From Marinobacter similis (GTDB lineage Bacteria > Pseudomonadota > Gammaproteobacteria > Pseudomonadales > Oleiphilaceae): a stretch of DNA of 64,000 bases. Every line of letters begins with the position of its first letter. The stretch's first letter is position 1. Shown in pieces: positions 1 to 11,019 of the stretch. The DNA is taken from the NCBI RefSeq assembly GCF_000830985.1, contig NZ_CP007151.1:1612001-1676000 (forward strand), in the 5' to 3' direction. The notes below the pieces were generated by a model that made no database searches, was not told where the DNA came from, and worked only from the letters and a program-made list of their open reading frames with translations. A program made the translations under genes and the position numbers.

Positions 1-1282
1 GGGCGACCAGCAGGTAGGCCTGCGCCAACTGATCGCTGTCCGGGAAGCGTTTGTGAAAGTCCTGGAGCAAGCGCAGCGCGGGTTTGTATTGGCCGCGGTG
101 GTACAGTGCTCGGGCGCAGCGTACCGCCAGTTCAGGGTCGTCGAGCCGGAACTGGGGTTCGGCGGTTTGCAGGGTGTCCAGCAATGCCGCCATGCTGTCG
201 CCGTCGTTGTGATCGGCCAGCCAGGCCAGCAATCGGGGGTGATAGCGGTAGAGCTCCGAGACGTTGTTGCGGGCGGTCAGCAACTGATGCAGCTGGCCGA
301 GGCGCTGGCTGTTATCCCGGTCCCGTTTCAGAGCCTCTTTCAGCATCGATTGAACCCGATCGTAATTGCCGTCTTTCAGATTCATGTCGATGTCCGCGTC
401 GAAGCGGGTGCTGCGGTCACGGTGCTGGCTGTCCTGCTGTTCCGCGCCGTCCTGCAGGTCTGAGGCAAAGCCCAGCTCCTCCTGATACTGGAACAGGAGG
501 TAACCGAGCATGTGGAACAGGATCAGGGTGAAGGTACTGTTCAGGAAGCCGGCCAGTGGCTGGGACACCCAGAACGGGAAATGATTAACGGCGAAATCCT
601 GGGCTGCCCCCGAGGCCAGAGTCAGCAGGATCAGGTAACCGTAAAGCAGGAAATAGGGGCTGCCGATCCGGGATATCAGCATGGCCAGGTTCATCGGGTT
701 GACCGCAGCACCCACCGAGCGCTCCATGGCCAGCACCATGATGCTGGCTGGCAGCGCCAGCACCACGAACGCCAGCGCCAGCATCATCAATAGCGGCCCG
801 CCCAGCATGCCGGCAGAGGCTACCAGGCCGCCCATCAACAGGAACACCAAAAACTGTAGCAGTACGATGCTGAAGCCACTACCGCTGAACGCCACGGAAA
901 CAGGCGGCGGTTTGAGGTGGCCCTCGGCGGTGTGGTTAATCACCGCATAGGTGTACTTGAACAGGGCCAGGGCCAGCAACACCCAGATCACGATGCCTAT
1001 GAGATTGGCGGGGGCGACAATCGGAACCAGGGTGCAGATGGCAATCACCACCAGCGGATCGCTGTGGAACGGGTACCGGAAAAATGCGCCGATGCGGTTC
1101 CAGAAGGGCACCACCTCGGTGGCGGCGCCCAGGTAGCGCATGGCCTTGCTGCATTGGGGGCAGAGTGCCCGGCGCTGGCGGGTGTCGGCATCGGGCATAC
1201 AACGAGTGCAGTAATGCATCTGGCACTCAGAGCAGTGCCACTTGGCAGGGTCGCCGGGGTGGTAATGGCAGTCGTGTTTCAC
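1..1282 (-). CDS. B-box zinc-finger / multi-pass membrane protein with TPR-like tail (3' end missing)
   Basis: The reading frame is open from the start codon to the left window edge, about 427 codons, so the C-terminus is missing. The N-terminus carries a B-box-like zinc pattern, C-x2-H-x8-C-x2-C-x4-C-x2-C, followed by a further CPQC pair. Next come several hydrophobic segments (roughly residues 75-280), then a soluble helical region with TPR-like spacing (YHRGQYKPALRLL). I infer a membrane protein with a cytosolic zinc-binding head and a protein-interaction tail; no enzymatic function is evident. A GTG at 1282 with AGGA about 10 nt upstream is my chosen start. An in-frame TTG at 1324 is possible. 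The gene is divergent from the ABC exporter gene. Confidence 0.7.
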   Translation of the reverse strand, partial: MKHDCHYHPGDPAKWHCSECQMHYCTRCMPDADTRQRRALCPQCSKAMRYLGAATEVVPFWNRIGAFFRYPFHSDPLVVIAICTLVPIVAPANLIGIVIWVLLALALFKYTYAVINHTAEGHLKPPPVSVAFSGSGFSIVLLQFLVFLLMGGLVASAGMLGGPLLMMLALAFVVLALPASIMVLAMERSVGAAVNPMNLAMLISRIGSPYFLLYGYLILLTLASGAAQDFAVNHFPFWVSQPLAGFLNSTFTLILFHMLGYLLFQYQEELGFASDLQDGAEQQDSQHRDRSTRFDADIDMNLKDGNYDRVQSMLKEALKRDRDNSQRLGQLHQLLTARNNVSELYRYHPRLLAWLADHNDGDSMAALLDTLQTAEPQFRLDDPELAVRCARALYHRGQYKPALRLLQDFHKRFPDSDQLAQAYLLVA

Positions 1283-1417
1283 AGCGGGTTTTGTTCCTGG
1301 TCCGTCAGAAAAAGCGTCGGTCAATCATGACAGAACTGATCGGCAATCGCAGCAATCCCGTGACACGGTAGACTGATGCTAGTCGCCATCGTATCGACCT
1401 TGGTAGGCACTCAATCC

Positions 1418-1423
1418 GGAGGA
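1418..1423 (+). promoter_or_regulatory. Ribosome binding site deciding the TTG start of the ABC exporter
   Basis: GGAGGA lies just before TTG at 1427. The spacing of 3 nt is short, but the upstream in-frame ATG at 1376 has no such motif and would add residues unlike an exporter N-terminus. Confidence 0.45.
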
Positions 1424-1426
1424 TTT

Positions 1427-3248
1427 TTGAACCAGTATCATCACCCCAGCCAGACCGCGGATCAGGACGCCGGCCAGCGCAAATACCAGTGGCGCGATGT
1501 CTTTCAGCTGGCGCTGAAGCACAAGCCGCGCCTGGTCAAGGCTAATGGCCTGGCGATCATGCGACACTTATGAGTGTGCCGGTGCCCCTGCTGTTGCCGG
1601 TGCTGGTGGATGAGGTGTTGCTTGAGGAGAGCGGGCCGGTGCTGCCGGTGATGGACCAGGTCTTGCCGGAGGCCTGGCAGCAGCCGTTGGTGTATATCGG
1701 GGTGATGGTGCTGGTGGCCTTTGGCCTGAGGCTGGCGGCGTTATCGTTTAATGTTCTGCAATCCCGGGAATTTTCCAAGGTCTCCAAGGACGTGGTTTTC
1801 CGGATCCGGTCGCGACTGCTCGGTCGTCTGCAGCGGGTGGCCATGTCCGAGTACGAGACCCGGGGCGCGGGCGGCATTAGCAGTCACTTCATCACCGACC
1901 TGGACACCATCGACCAGTTCCTGGGCACCACCATCAGCCGTTTTCTGGTGGCCAGTCTGACCGTGACCGGCACCGCCATGGTATTGCTGTGGGTGCACTG
2001 GCAATTGGCCCTGCTGATTCTGCTGTTTAACCCTCTGGTGATTTTTTCCACCATCCTGATCGGAAAGCGGGTCAAGGATCTGAAACGCCGGGAAAATGAG
2101 GCCTACGAGGAATTTCAGGGCGATCTCACCGAAACCCTCGATGCCATTCATCAGCTCCGGGCCGCCAACCGTGAAAAACACTACCTGCGCCACTTGATTG
2201 ATCGGGCACGGACGGTCCGGGATCACGCCATCCAGTTTGAATGGCGCAGCGATGCCGCCACCCGGGCCAGCTTTGCGTTGTTCCAGTTCGGCGTCGACGT
2301 GTTTCGCGGCGCAGCATGGTCACGGTGCTGTTTAGCGATCTGAGCATCGGCATGATGTTCGCTATTTTTGGCTATCTCTGGTTCATGCTGACCCCGGTGC
2401 AGGAAATGCTCAACATGCAGTACGCCTGGTTTGCTGCCAATGCCGCCCTGGGCCGGATCAACCGGTTGCTGGAGCTGAAGGAGGAGCCCCGTTATCCGGC
2501 CCTGGAAAACCCCTTCCGGGAACGGCATACCGTCAGCCTGACCCTCAGGGATGTGCACTTCAGTTACGACGACGAGGCGGTGCTACGCGGCATCAACCTG
2601 CACCTGAAGCCTGGTGAAAAAGTCGCCGTGGTCGGCACCAGTGGCGGTGGCAAGTCGACCCTGGTGCAGGTCATCCTGGGCATGTACACACCCCAGCGCG
2701 GGGAGATCCTGATTGATGACGTACCGGTGCAGAGAATCGGGTTGCCGTGCCTGCGGGAACACGTGGCTACGGTGCTGCAGCATCCGGCCTTGTTCAATGA
2801 CACCGTGCGCCAGAATCTAACCCTGGGCCGGGAAAAATCCGATACCGAGCTCTGGCAGGCGTTGCAGATTGCCCAGCTGGATAAAACCGTGATGGACATG
2901 CCCCAGCAGCTCAACACCATGGTTGGGCGCCAGGGTGTGCGGTTGTCCGGGGGGCAGCGCCAGCGCCTGGCCATCGCCCGAATGATTCTGTCGGATCCTT
3001 CGGTGGTTATTCTCGACGAAGCAACCTCGGCGCTGGATGCCGAGACTGAGTACCAGCTGCACCGGGATCTGGAAGCCTTCCTGAGCCAGCGCACTACCCT
3101 GATCATTGCGCACCGGCTCAGCGCCGTAAAACAGGCGGACCGGGCCTATGTCTTTGAGGACGGACGGATTATCGAAGAAGGCCATCACGATGAGCTGATC
3201 CGGCAAGATGGACTTTATGCGCAGCTGTACGGTGAGCGGCAATTGTAG
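1427..3248 (+). CDS. ABC exporter, fused transmembrane and ATPase domains (two frameshifts)
   Basis: This is an MsbA/LapB-type half-transporter: about six transmembrane helices (corrected residues 40-330) followed by an ATPase domain. The ATPase shows Walker A GTSGGGKST, signature LSGGQRQRLAIA, Walker B VVILDEATSALD and the switch histidine in IIAHRLS. It should export a lipid, peptide or drug across the inner membrane; the substrate cannot be told. Two frameshifts break the frame, near 1561 (GLAIM|LMSVPVP) and near 2310 (GVDVF|MVTVLFSDL). Adding one base at each gives 608 codons, normal for the family. I read these as sequence errors. It is a single gene followed by aconitase after 174 bp. 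Confidence 0.8.
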
Positions 3249-3422
3249 GTATCTTGGAGCAATGCAAAGACATTGCTCTAACGGCACTACTGCAAGGGCA
3301 CTATTCAGAAGGGCACTATTCAGCGGGCGAATGTCGAACATTCAGGAGTCCGCGGTTGAACTCTGTTTAATCGGTGCAATAGTTATCGCATCAGTCGGAA
3401 TACGACGCAAAGGAGGCAGACC

Positions 3423-6167
3423 ATGTCGAACGATAGCCTGAACACCTTGTCCAGCCTGGAAGCGGGAGGCAAGACCTACCACTATTACAGCCTGCCGAAG
3501 GCGGCCGAGACCCTAGGGGATCTCAACCGCCTGCCATTCTCACTGAAAGTTCTGTTGGAGAACCTGCTCCGCAACGAGGATGGCACCACGGTCGATCGTA
3601 GCCACATTGATGCCATGGTGCAGTGGCTGAAGGACCGGGGCTCCGACACCGAAATACAATTCCGTCCGGCCCGGGTGCTGATGCAGGACTTCACCGGCGT
3701 GCCCGGCGTGGTGGATCTGGCTGCCATGCGCGAAGCGGTCAAGAAGGCGGGCAAAGATCCCGCGATGATCAACCCGCTATCGCCGGTGGACCTGGTGATC
3801 GACCACTCGGTGATGGTGGACAAGTTTGGCGACGCCTCGTCATTCAAGGACAACGTGGCCATCGAGATGGAGCGTAACCAGGAACGTTACGAGTTCCTGC
3901 GCTGGGGACAGCAGGCGTTCGACAATTTCCGGGTGGTCCCGCCGGGCACCGGGATCTGTCACCAGGTCAATCTGGAGTATCTGGGTAAGACTGTGTGGTC
4001 AAAAGACCAGGACGGCAAAACCTTTGCCTACCCGGACACCCTGGTCGGTACCGACTCCCACACCACCATGATCAACGGCCTGGGCATCCTCGGGTGGGGT
4101 GTTGGTGGTATCGAGGCGGAAGCGGCCATGCTTGGTCAGCCGGTATCGATGCTGATTCCGGAAGTGGTGGGCTTCAAGGTCAGTGGCAAGCTGCGTGAAG
4201 GCATCACCGCCACCGACCTGGTGCTGACTGTTACCGAAATGCTGCGCAAGAAAGGCGTGGTTGGTAAGTTCGTCGAGTTTTATGGCGACGGCCTGAAAGA
4301 CATGCCCGTGGCCGATCGGGCCACCATCGCCAACATGGCGCCGGAGTACGGTGCTACCTGCGGCTTCTTCCCGGTGGACGACCAGACCCTGACCTACCTG
4401 CGCCTGACCGGACGCGAGGACGACCAGATTGCGCTGGTGGAAGCCTACGCCAAGGCCCAGGGCCTGTGGCGCGAACCGGGCCATGAGCCGGTATACACCG
4501 ATACCCTGGAACTGGACATGGGCGAAGTTGAGGCAAGTCTGGCCGGGCCCAAGCGGCCTCAGGACCGGGTCGCCCTGAAAAATATGAAAGCCTCGTTCGA
4601 ACTGCTGATGGAAACCGCTGAGGGCCCTGCAGAAGTTCGGGAGGGTAAGCTTGAGTCCGAAGGTGGTCAGACCGCCGTGGGCGTCGACGACAGCTACCGG
4701 CATGCCTCCAGTCAGCCCCTGGAGCTGGACGGTGAGCAATGCCGTCTTGATCCGGGCGCCGTGGTGATCGCCGCTATTACTTCCTGTACCAACACCTCCA
4801 ACCCGAGTGTCATGATGGCCGCTGGCCTGATTGCTCGCAAAGCGGTGGAAAAGGGCCTGAAAACCAAGCCCTGGGTGAAGACCTCCCTGGCCCCGGGTTC
4901 GAAGGTAGTCACCGACTACCTGAAAGTGGCTGAACTGGACGACGACCTCGACAAGCTCGGCTTCAACCTGGTGGGTTATGGCTGTACCACCTGCATCGGT
5001 AACTCCGGACCACTGCCAGACCCGGTAGAAAAAGCCATTAACGATGGCAATCTCACGGTCGCGTCAGTGTTGTCGGGTAACCGTAACTTCGAAGGTCGGG
5101 TTCATCCCCAGGTGAAAACCAACTGGCTGGCGTCGCCGCCCCTGGTGGTGGCTTATGCTTTGGCCGGTAACGTCCGCCTGGATCTGAGCAAGGATCCGTT
5201 GGGGAACGACACCGAAGGCAATCCGGTATACCTGAAGGATCTGTGGCCGAGCCAGCAGGAAATCGCCGAGGCGGTAGAGAAAGTGAAAACCGGCATGTTC
5301 CGCAAGGAATACGCCGAAGTCTTTGACGGCGATGCAATCTGGAAAGCCATCAAGGTGCCCGAGAGCAAGGTGTATGAGTGGTCTGACAAATCCACCTACA
5401 TCCAGCACCCGCCGTTCTTTGAAGGTCTGGGCGAGCAGCCGGACGCCATCGAGGATATCAAGGACGCCAACATCCTGGCGCTGCTAGGCGATTCGGTGAC
5501 TACCGATCACATCTCCCCGGCAGGCTCGTTCAAGCCCGACACGCCGGCGGGCAAGTACCTGCAGGAGCATGGTGTGGCACCCAAGGACTTCAACTCCTAT
5601 GGCTCCCGCCGGGGCAACCACGAGGTCATGATGCGGGGCACCTTTGCTAACGTGCGCATCCGCAACGAGATGCTGGATGGCGTTGAGGGCGGTTTCACCC
5701 GCCACGTGCCTAGCGGTGACGAAATGCCGATCTACGATGCGGCCATGAAGTACCAGGAAACCGACACGCCACTGGTCGTCATTGCCGGCAAGGAATACGG
5801 CACCGGCTCAAGCCGGGACTGGGCCGCCAAAGGCACGCGCCTGCTGGGTGTTAAAGCGGTGGTGGCGGAATCCTACGAGCGGATTCACCGGTCCAACCTG
5901 ATTGGTATGGGGGTCATGCCGCTGCAGTTCCCTGAGGGCACGGATCGCAAGAGCCTGAAGCTCACCGGGGAAGAGACCATCAGCATTGAGGGCTTGTCGG
6001 GTGACATCCAGCCCGGCCAGACTCTGACCATGACGGTGACCTACAAGGACGGCTCAACGACAAGCTGTGACCTGAAGTCGCGTATCGATACTGCCAACGA
6101 GGCGGTGTACTTCAAGCATGGCGGCATCCTGCACTACGTGGTGCGTGAGATGCTCAAGTCAGCTTAA
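3423..6167 (+). CDS. acnA: Aconitate hydratase A
   Basis: AcnA-type aconitase interconverts citrate and isocitrate in the TCA cycle, in the cytoplasm. At 914 residues it is full length and intact. The three [4Fe-4S] cysteines are visible: C455 in SCTNTSNPS, and C521 and C524 in [10 protein letters not shown]. The swivel domain near the C-terminus carries [10 protein letters not shown]. The start is supported by a strong AAAGGAGG a few bases upstream. The gene appears monocistronic: a 174-bp leader precedes it and a rho-independent terminator follows at once. The leader contains a 13-bp direct repeat (GGGCACTATTCAG twice, near 3297-3323) of unknown meaning. Confidence 0.97.
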   Translation: MSNDSLNTLSSLEAGGKTYHYYSLPKAAETLGDLNRLPFSLKVLLENLLRNEDGTTVDRSHIDAMVQWLKDRGSDTEIQFRPARVLMQDFTGVPGVVDLAAMREAVKKAGKDPAMINPLSPVDLVIDHSVMVDKFGDASSFKDNVAIEMERNQERYEFLRWGQQAFDNFRVVPPGTGICHQVNLEYLGKTVWSKDQDGKTFAYPDTLVGTDSHTTMINGLGILGWGVGGIEAEAAMLGQPVSMLIPEVVGFKVSGKLREGITATDLVLTVTEMLRKKGVVGKFVEFYGDGLKDMPVADRATIANMAPEYGATCGFFPVDDQTLTYLRLTGREDDQIALVEAYAKAQGLWREPGHEPVYTDTLELDMGEVEASLAGPKRPQDRVALKNMKASFELLMETAEGPAEVREGKLESEGGQTAVGVDDSYRHASSQPLELDGEQCRLDPGAVVIAAITSCTNTSNPSVMMAAGLIARKAVEKGLKTKPWVKTSLAPGSKVVTDYLKVAELDDDLDKLGFNLVGYGCTTCIGNSGPLPDPVEKAINDGNLTVASVLSGNRNFEGRVHPQVKTNWLASPPLVVAYALAGNVRLDLSKDPLGNDTEGNPVYLKDLWPSQQEIAEAVEKVKTGMFRKEYAEVFDGDAIWKAIKVPESKVYEWSDKSTYIQHPPFFEGLGEQPDAIEDIKDANILALLGDSVTTDHISPAGSFKPDTPAGKYLQEHGVAPKDFNSYGSRRGNHEVMMRGTFANVRIRNEMLDGVEGGFTRHVPSGDEMPIYDAAMKYQETDTPLVVIAGKEYGTGSSRDWAAKGTRLLGVKAVVAESYERIHRSNLIGMGVMPLQFPEGTDRKSLKLTGEETISIEGLSGDIQPGQTLTMTVTYKDGSTTSCDLKSRIDTANEAVYFKHGGILHYVVREMLKSA

Positions 6168-6173
6168 GCCCGC

Positions 6174-6206
6174 AGCCCGGCAGGTGAGGCCTGCCGGGCT
6201 CTTTTA
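6174..6206 (+). terminator. Rho-independent terminator of acnA
   Basis: A perfect 11-bp stem, AGCCCGGCAGG at 6174-6184 with CCTGCCGGGCT at 6190-6200, has a 5-nt loop and is followed by CTTTT. It starts 6 bp after the acnA stop. Confidence 0.9.
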
Positions 6207-6228
6207 GCTCAATAGCCCTACCCGGTAC

Positions 6229-8171
6229 TCAATCCAGCGCCTGCTCGACGGCGCGATGAGCAATGGGAAGTTCCAGCCAGAACACCGCGCCTTCGCCTGG
6301 CGTCGAGGCGTAATCCACAGTGCCTTTCATGTTCAGCATCAGCTCGCGGGTAATGGCCAGGCCCAGTCCGGTGCCTCCGTTTGCCCGCCGATCCGAGGCA
6401 TCCGCCTGGGAGAATTTCTGGAAAATCCGCTCCCGGAATTCCGGAGCAATGCCCTCGCCATGATCGCGAATGCATAGCCTGACGCAGCCTTCGTGAGATT
6501 CCGTGAAGATATCGACTCGGGAATTCTTCGTGGAGAACTTTATGGCGTTGGACAAGAGGTTGGTGACCGCCTGATGGAAGCGATGCTGATCCACCTGCAC
6601 CTGAACATCCGCCATGTGGCCGATGTTGATCCTGACATCGCGATCCCGGGCATAGGGCTCAATGTTTTCCACGCATTCCCGGATTAATTGGGGCAGGGGG
6701 TATTCGTCGAGCACGAAGGGCATCTTGCCGGCGGCCAGCTTTTCAATATCCAGCAGGTCATTGATCAACAGGGCCAGCTGGCGACTGTTGCGATAGGCGA
6801 TGTTCGCCAGTTTGGAGGCCTTCTCCGGCAGCTGGCCTACAGCGTTGTTGGCAAGCAAACCCAGAGAGCCGGAAATGGAGGTCAGGGGGGTGCGCAGTTC
6901 GTGACTCACCGTGGAGACAAACTCGTTTTTCAGGCGGTCCGCTTGTTTCTGCTCCGAGATGTCCTCGGTAATCATCCAGACAACCGACTCGCTGTTGAGC
7001 GTCTCCAGCCGCAGACCCTGAAGCATCATGGGTTTTAGAGTCTGGTCGGGCCCCGGCAAGTACCCTTCCACACCACTGAAACTGACGTCGTTTTCCAGGC
7101 GCCGCTGAATGCCCAGGCCTCCTGGTATCGGCTGACCGTGCTGATCGAATCCGCGTTCGAAATATTGCAGCGAACTCGCCAGATTGCCAAAGCTTTGGTC
7201 GAACGCCCGGTTCGATCGCAGTAATGCCTTGCGATGCCTGCTGTAGAGTGCAATGCCGATGGGCGCCTGTTCGAACAGACCCAGAACCGGCGCTGCATTT
7301 CCCGGTCTTTCAGCATCAGGCTGGTAAGCCAGAAGGTGATCCCAGTTACCAGTAACACCATGGCGAAGAGCAGGCTCCGGGTCAGCAGGGCCGATTCCGG
7401 GTGGTCGGGCCACCCTTGTGCCGGCTCGGCGAACAGGGTCCAGCGGGTGCCGGGCATGTTCATGGTGGCGGCAACAGGGTCTTGCCAATCGGTCTTGGCA
7501 TTGCCCAGGAATATGTCGGCCTGGTTTTTTGGGTTATCCGATCTGGACAAGACAAACCTCATGCCGTCCTTCATCGGCAAGATGCCGGCGGCCTGATAGA
7601 TTCGCTCCAGATCCAGTATCACGGAAATAACGCCCCAGAAATCGCCGGAATCCCGTTCAAAAATGGGGATGCGCCCGGCCAGGCCCTGGCCGCCCTGAAC
7701 CAGATCGATGGGTCCGGAATAAACGGCCTGTCGGATCTCGAATAATTGCTCAATTTGCGCAGGGGGCAGGCTTCCGTTGCTCAGGTCCAAACCCAGGGCC
7801 GCCTCGTTGCCTTCCAGAGGATAAATGTGGCGGATGACAAAATCAGGCGCCAGACCAATGTTCCGGAGTTGCGGCGCTAACTGAAAAATAACCGAGGCCA
7901 GATCCCGGAATCGCTCATCTTTAATGTCGGGCTCGACAGCAACGTTGGCTGCCAGGCCCCAGACCGTCTGAATGTTCTGGATGATAGTGCTTTGCAGATT
8001 CAGGCTGACTTCATCCAGTTCGTTTTGCCACTGCTGCCTGACATCGGTTCGGTGGTTAGACGTCCCTGCCGCATCCAGCAGCAAAGACACCGCGACCATT
8101 AATATCAGAATGGCCAGCCGGGATGCCCAGATCAGAGTAAGGAATCGCGAGTCGCGATTAGTCGCCTTCAT
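6229..8171 (-). CDS. CHASE-domain sensor histidine kinase (one frameshift)
   Basis: This inner-membrane sensor kinase is the last of three kinase genes in a row. The N-terminus has one transmembrane helix (LAILILMVAVSLLL). A periplasmic CHASE domain follows, recognisable by IRHIYPLEGNEAALGLDL. Then come a second helix, a PAS-like region, HisKA (STVSHELRTPL, phospho-His codon at 6901-6903) and HATPase_c (DHGEGI, GGTGLGLAI). There is no receiver domain. The ATG at 8171 overlaps the upstream kinase gene by 14 nt, which suggests translational coupling. The frame breaks near 7280-7295 (DREMQRR|PVLGLFEQ); one added base restores 648 codons. CHASE domains usually bind small extracellular ligands; the ligand here is unknown. 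Confidence 0.83.
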
Positions 8172-11012
8172 AATTCGCATCCGACCGGGTGTCACTGGCT
8201 GAGGCTTGCAGCCAGAACGTGGCACCGTCGCCCTCAATGGATTCGAAGCCGACTGAACCGCCCATCTGAGTCATGATCTCACGGGTGATGGCCAGGCCCA
8301 GGCCGGTGCCGCCACGGCCCCGGGTATCGGAGCTGTCGGCCTGGGCGAACTTCTGGAAAATCCGGGATCGGAAATTTGCTGGAATGCCTGGACCATTATC
8401 CGAAACCTGAATGCGGAAATTCTGACCATCGAAGAGAGTCTCAACCACCACCTCGGAATGTTCGGGCGAGAATTTGATGGCATTGGACAACAGGTTCGCC
8501 AGGGCCTGATCGAGCCGGTTGCGGTCAACCAGGATGCGCTGTTGTGGATGATGATCCCTGAACCGGATGGAAACGCCTCGATCCACCGCGTAGGTGTGCA
8601 ACCGTTCAATACAGTCCTTGATTACGGGGCTGACGGTCTCTGATTGCATCCGGATCGACATCCGCCCGGAAATCAGTTTTTCCATATCGAGCAGATCGTC
8701 GATCAGACGTTTCAGTTGGTCGCTGTTGCGGGCAGCAATAGAAACCATGCGCTCGGCCTTTTCCGGCAGCTGGCCCAGTGCGCCTCCGGCCACCAGCCCG
8801 AGGGACCCGGCAATGGAGGTCAGCGGCGTGCGCAATTCATGGCTTACAGTGGAGATGAATTCGTTCTTCATCCGCTCGACCTTCTTGCGCTCCGAGATAT
8901 CCTCAATCAGCGACCAGACCAGCGCCCGGCCAGAGGCGTTGGTAATGCGCATGCCCTGAATCACAGCCGGATACACTGAGCCATTGCGGCGCACAATCTC
9001 CTGTTCGAAAGGGCCGAAACGCCCGGTGTTTTCAAGTTCGATCATGGCCCGATCACGGACCATTTCGATCCCCCCCGCGACCAAGTCACTCAGGTTGAGC
9101 GCCATCAGGTCTTCCCGTTTGTAGCCTGTGGGCGTAAGTAAGGCCTGATTAACGTCGAGGAACGCTGTGGAGTGGTAGTCGTTCAGGGCGATACCGATGG
9201 GCGACAGCTCAAACAGGCGGCGCAGCTGGTCCTCGCTTTCCTGGAGCGCGAGCTGGATCTTCTTCTTTTCGTCGATGTCGGTAATGTAGCCGTGCCACAT
9301 GGTGCTGTTGTCAGCCAGGTTCTCAGGCGTTGCCCGGCCTTCGATCCAGCGCCAATGGTCGCCGTTCCGGACTCTGTACTGCTGATGCCAGACCTCCAGG
9401 TTACGGGCCGAGTTGGTAATGCTGTCGCGAACCGATGGAAAGTCTTCGGGGTGAACCTGGCCGAAACAGGGGGTGGCGTCCTCGGCTACGTCTTCACTGG
9501 AAACGCCGAAAATGTCGCGAATCCCGGGGCTGGCGAACGGGATGGCTGATGAACCATCGGGCCAGAGTCGGTACTGGTACAGCATTCCGGGGGTCTGTTT
9601 TACCAGTTTGGTCAGCATCTGTACGCTCATCTGGCGCTCAATCACGCCGGCAATCCAGCGGGCCAGCAAGGTCACGAAGGTAACTTCGGTGTCGGAAAAG
9701 CCTGGAAGCGTGGGGTTGGGGACGAGAAGTTCAGGGTGCCAAACAGTTTGTTCTGCAAATAGATGGGGGCGGCGACGTAACTCTCCAGACCAAACTGGTT
9801 GTAGCAGCGATGACTTCGGTATGGGGACCGGGCCATGTGCTCAATAGACAGGCTCTCGTCGCAATCGACGGTGATGGAGCAGTAAGTGTCGCCCAGGGCA
9901 AAGCTTTGCCCCGCGCTGAGTCCGGCATCCTCTGGGGCATCGAACCATCGAACGGTATACACAGTGCCGGTGATTTCGCTGACAATGGCCAGTGGCAGGT
10001 CCAGGTAATCTGCGCCTAGTTTGAGCGCCTTGCGGATACGGGTGTCATCGTCGGTCTCGGGGTCCAGAGCGAGGTCGTTCAGGATGCTCAGTGCGGTGTT
10101 TTGCTGCTGCATCTTTTCAAGGTTCGCCATTTCCGCGGAGATATCGGCATGGGTTCCGTACATGCGCAGCGGTTGACCCTCGGAGGTCCATTCGAAGACC
10201 TGGCCACGGTCGTGTACCCATACCCAGTGGCCGTCTTTGTGGCGCATGCGGCACCGGTAGTCGTATTCATCCATTGCGCCGTCAAACAGGGCAGTGAGCA
10301 AGCGCTCTGATTCCGCCAGATCTTCCGGGTGCGCCAGATTTCGCCAGGTCTGTATGCTGACGGGTTCCAGTTCCTCAAGGCGATAACCGCAGATCTCGGC
10401 CCAGCGTTTGTTAAAGACCGTTTCCCCGGTTTGAACGTTCCATTCCCAAGTGCCAACCTTGGTGCCGTCGATTACTGCTCGCGCCCGGCGCTCGCTTCGC
10501 TTGAGGTCGATATAAAATTCCGAGGCTGCCTGAATATTGATTTCGCGCTCGATGCAGTCTGCCAACTCTCTTAGCAAGGCTTGATCCTCGCCGTCGAACC
10601 GGCGCGGTTTCCGATCAATCAGGCACATGGTGCCGAGTCGATATCCTTCGCTGTTGTGCAGGGGCGCGCCGGCGTAAAAGCGAATAAAGGGGGCGTCCCT
10701 TACCAGCGGGTTGTCGTTGAAGCGGTCGTCTTGGAGTGTGTCTTCGATGATGAACAGGTCGGAATGAAGGATGGCGTGACCACAGAATGAAATATCCCGG
10801 GGGGTTTCCGGGACGGCCAGCCCCTGGCAAGACTTGAACCACTGCCGGTTCCTATCGATCAGGCTGACCAGGGCAATGGGTACATCGAACATCTTGCAGG
10901 CCATACGGGTGAAGCGATCGAAGCGTTCCTCCGGATTTGAATCCAGCAATCCCGATTGGTCGAGGGCGAACTGGCGCTCCAGTTCATTCGACGGTATTTC
11001 CGGTGCTTTCAT
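8158..11012 (-). CDS. Cytosolic multi-sensor histidine kinase, GAF-PAS-GAF-PAS-PAS-HisKA-HATPase (one frameshift)
   Basis: This is a large soluble kinase of about 951 residues after correction. In order it has GAF (about 1-160, SFCGHAIL), PAS (175-300, ending in a PAC-like segment), GAF (310-460), PAS (465-590), PAS (590-710), HisKA (STVSHELRTPL, His codon 8839-8841) and HATPase_c (DNGPGI, GGTGLGLAI). No transmembrane helix is seen. The start at 11012 (MKAPEIPSNELE) lies 7 bp after the stop of the upstream kinase. The frame breaks at an AAAA run, 9696-9699 (TTTT on the coding strand), inside the second GAF; one added base joins QAF to SDTEVTFVT. The gene reads into the upstream frame only because of a second error near 11061. 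It is part of a three-kinase operon. Confidence 0.83.
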
Positions 11013-11019
11013 GGTCGAC

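Noticed and set aside
53..793. Plus-strand open frames at the left edge
   Set aside because: They are shadows of the minus-strand B-box/TPR gene, which is continuous and has membrane and motif structure.
3297..3323. Direct repeat GGGCACTATTCAG in the acnA leader as an operator
   Set aside because: Two adjacent copies of 13 bp without symmetry match no regulator I know; it could be a small slippage duplication.
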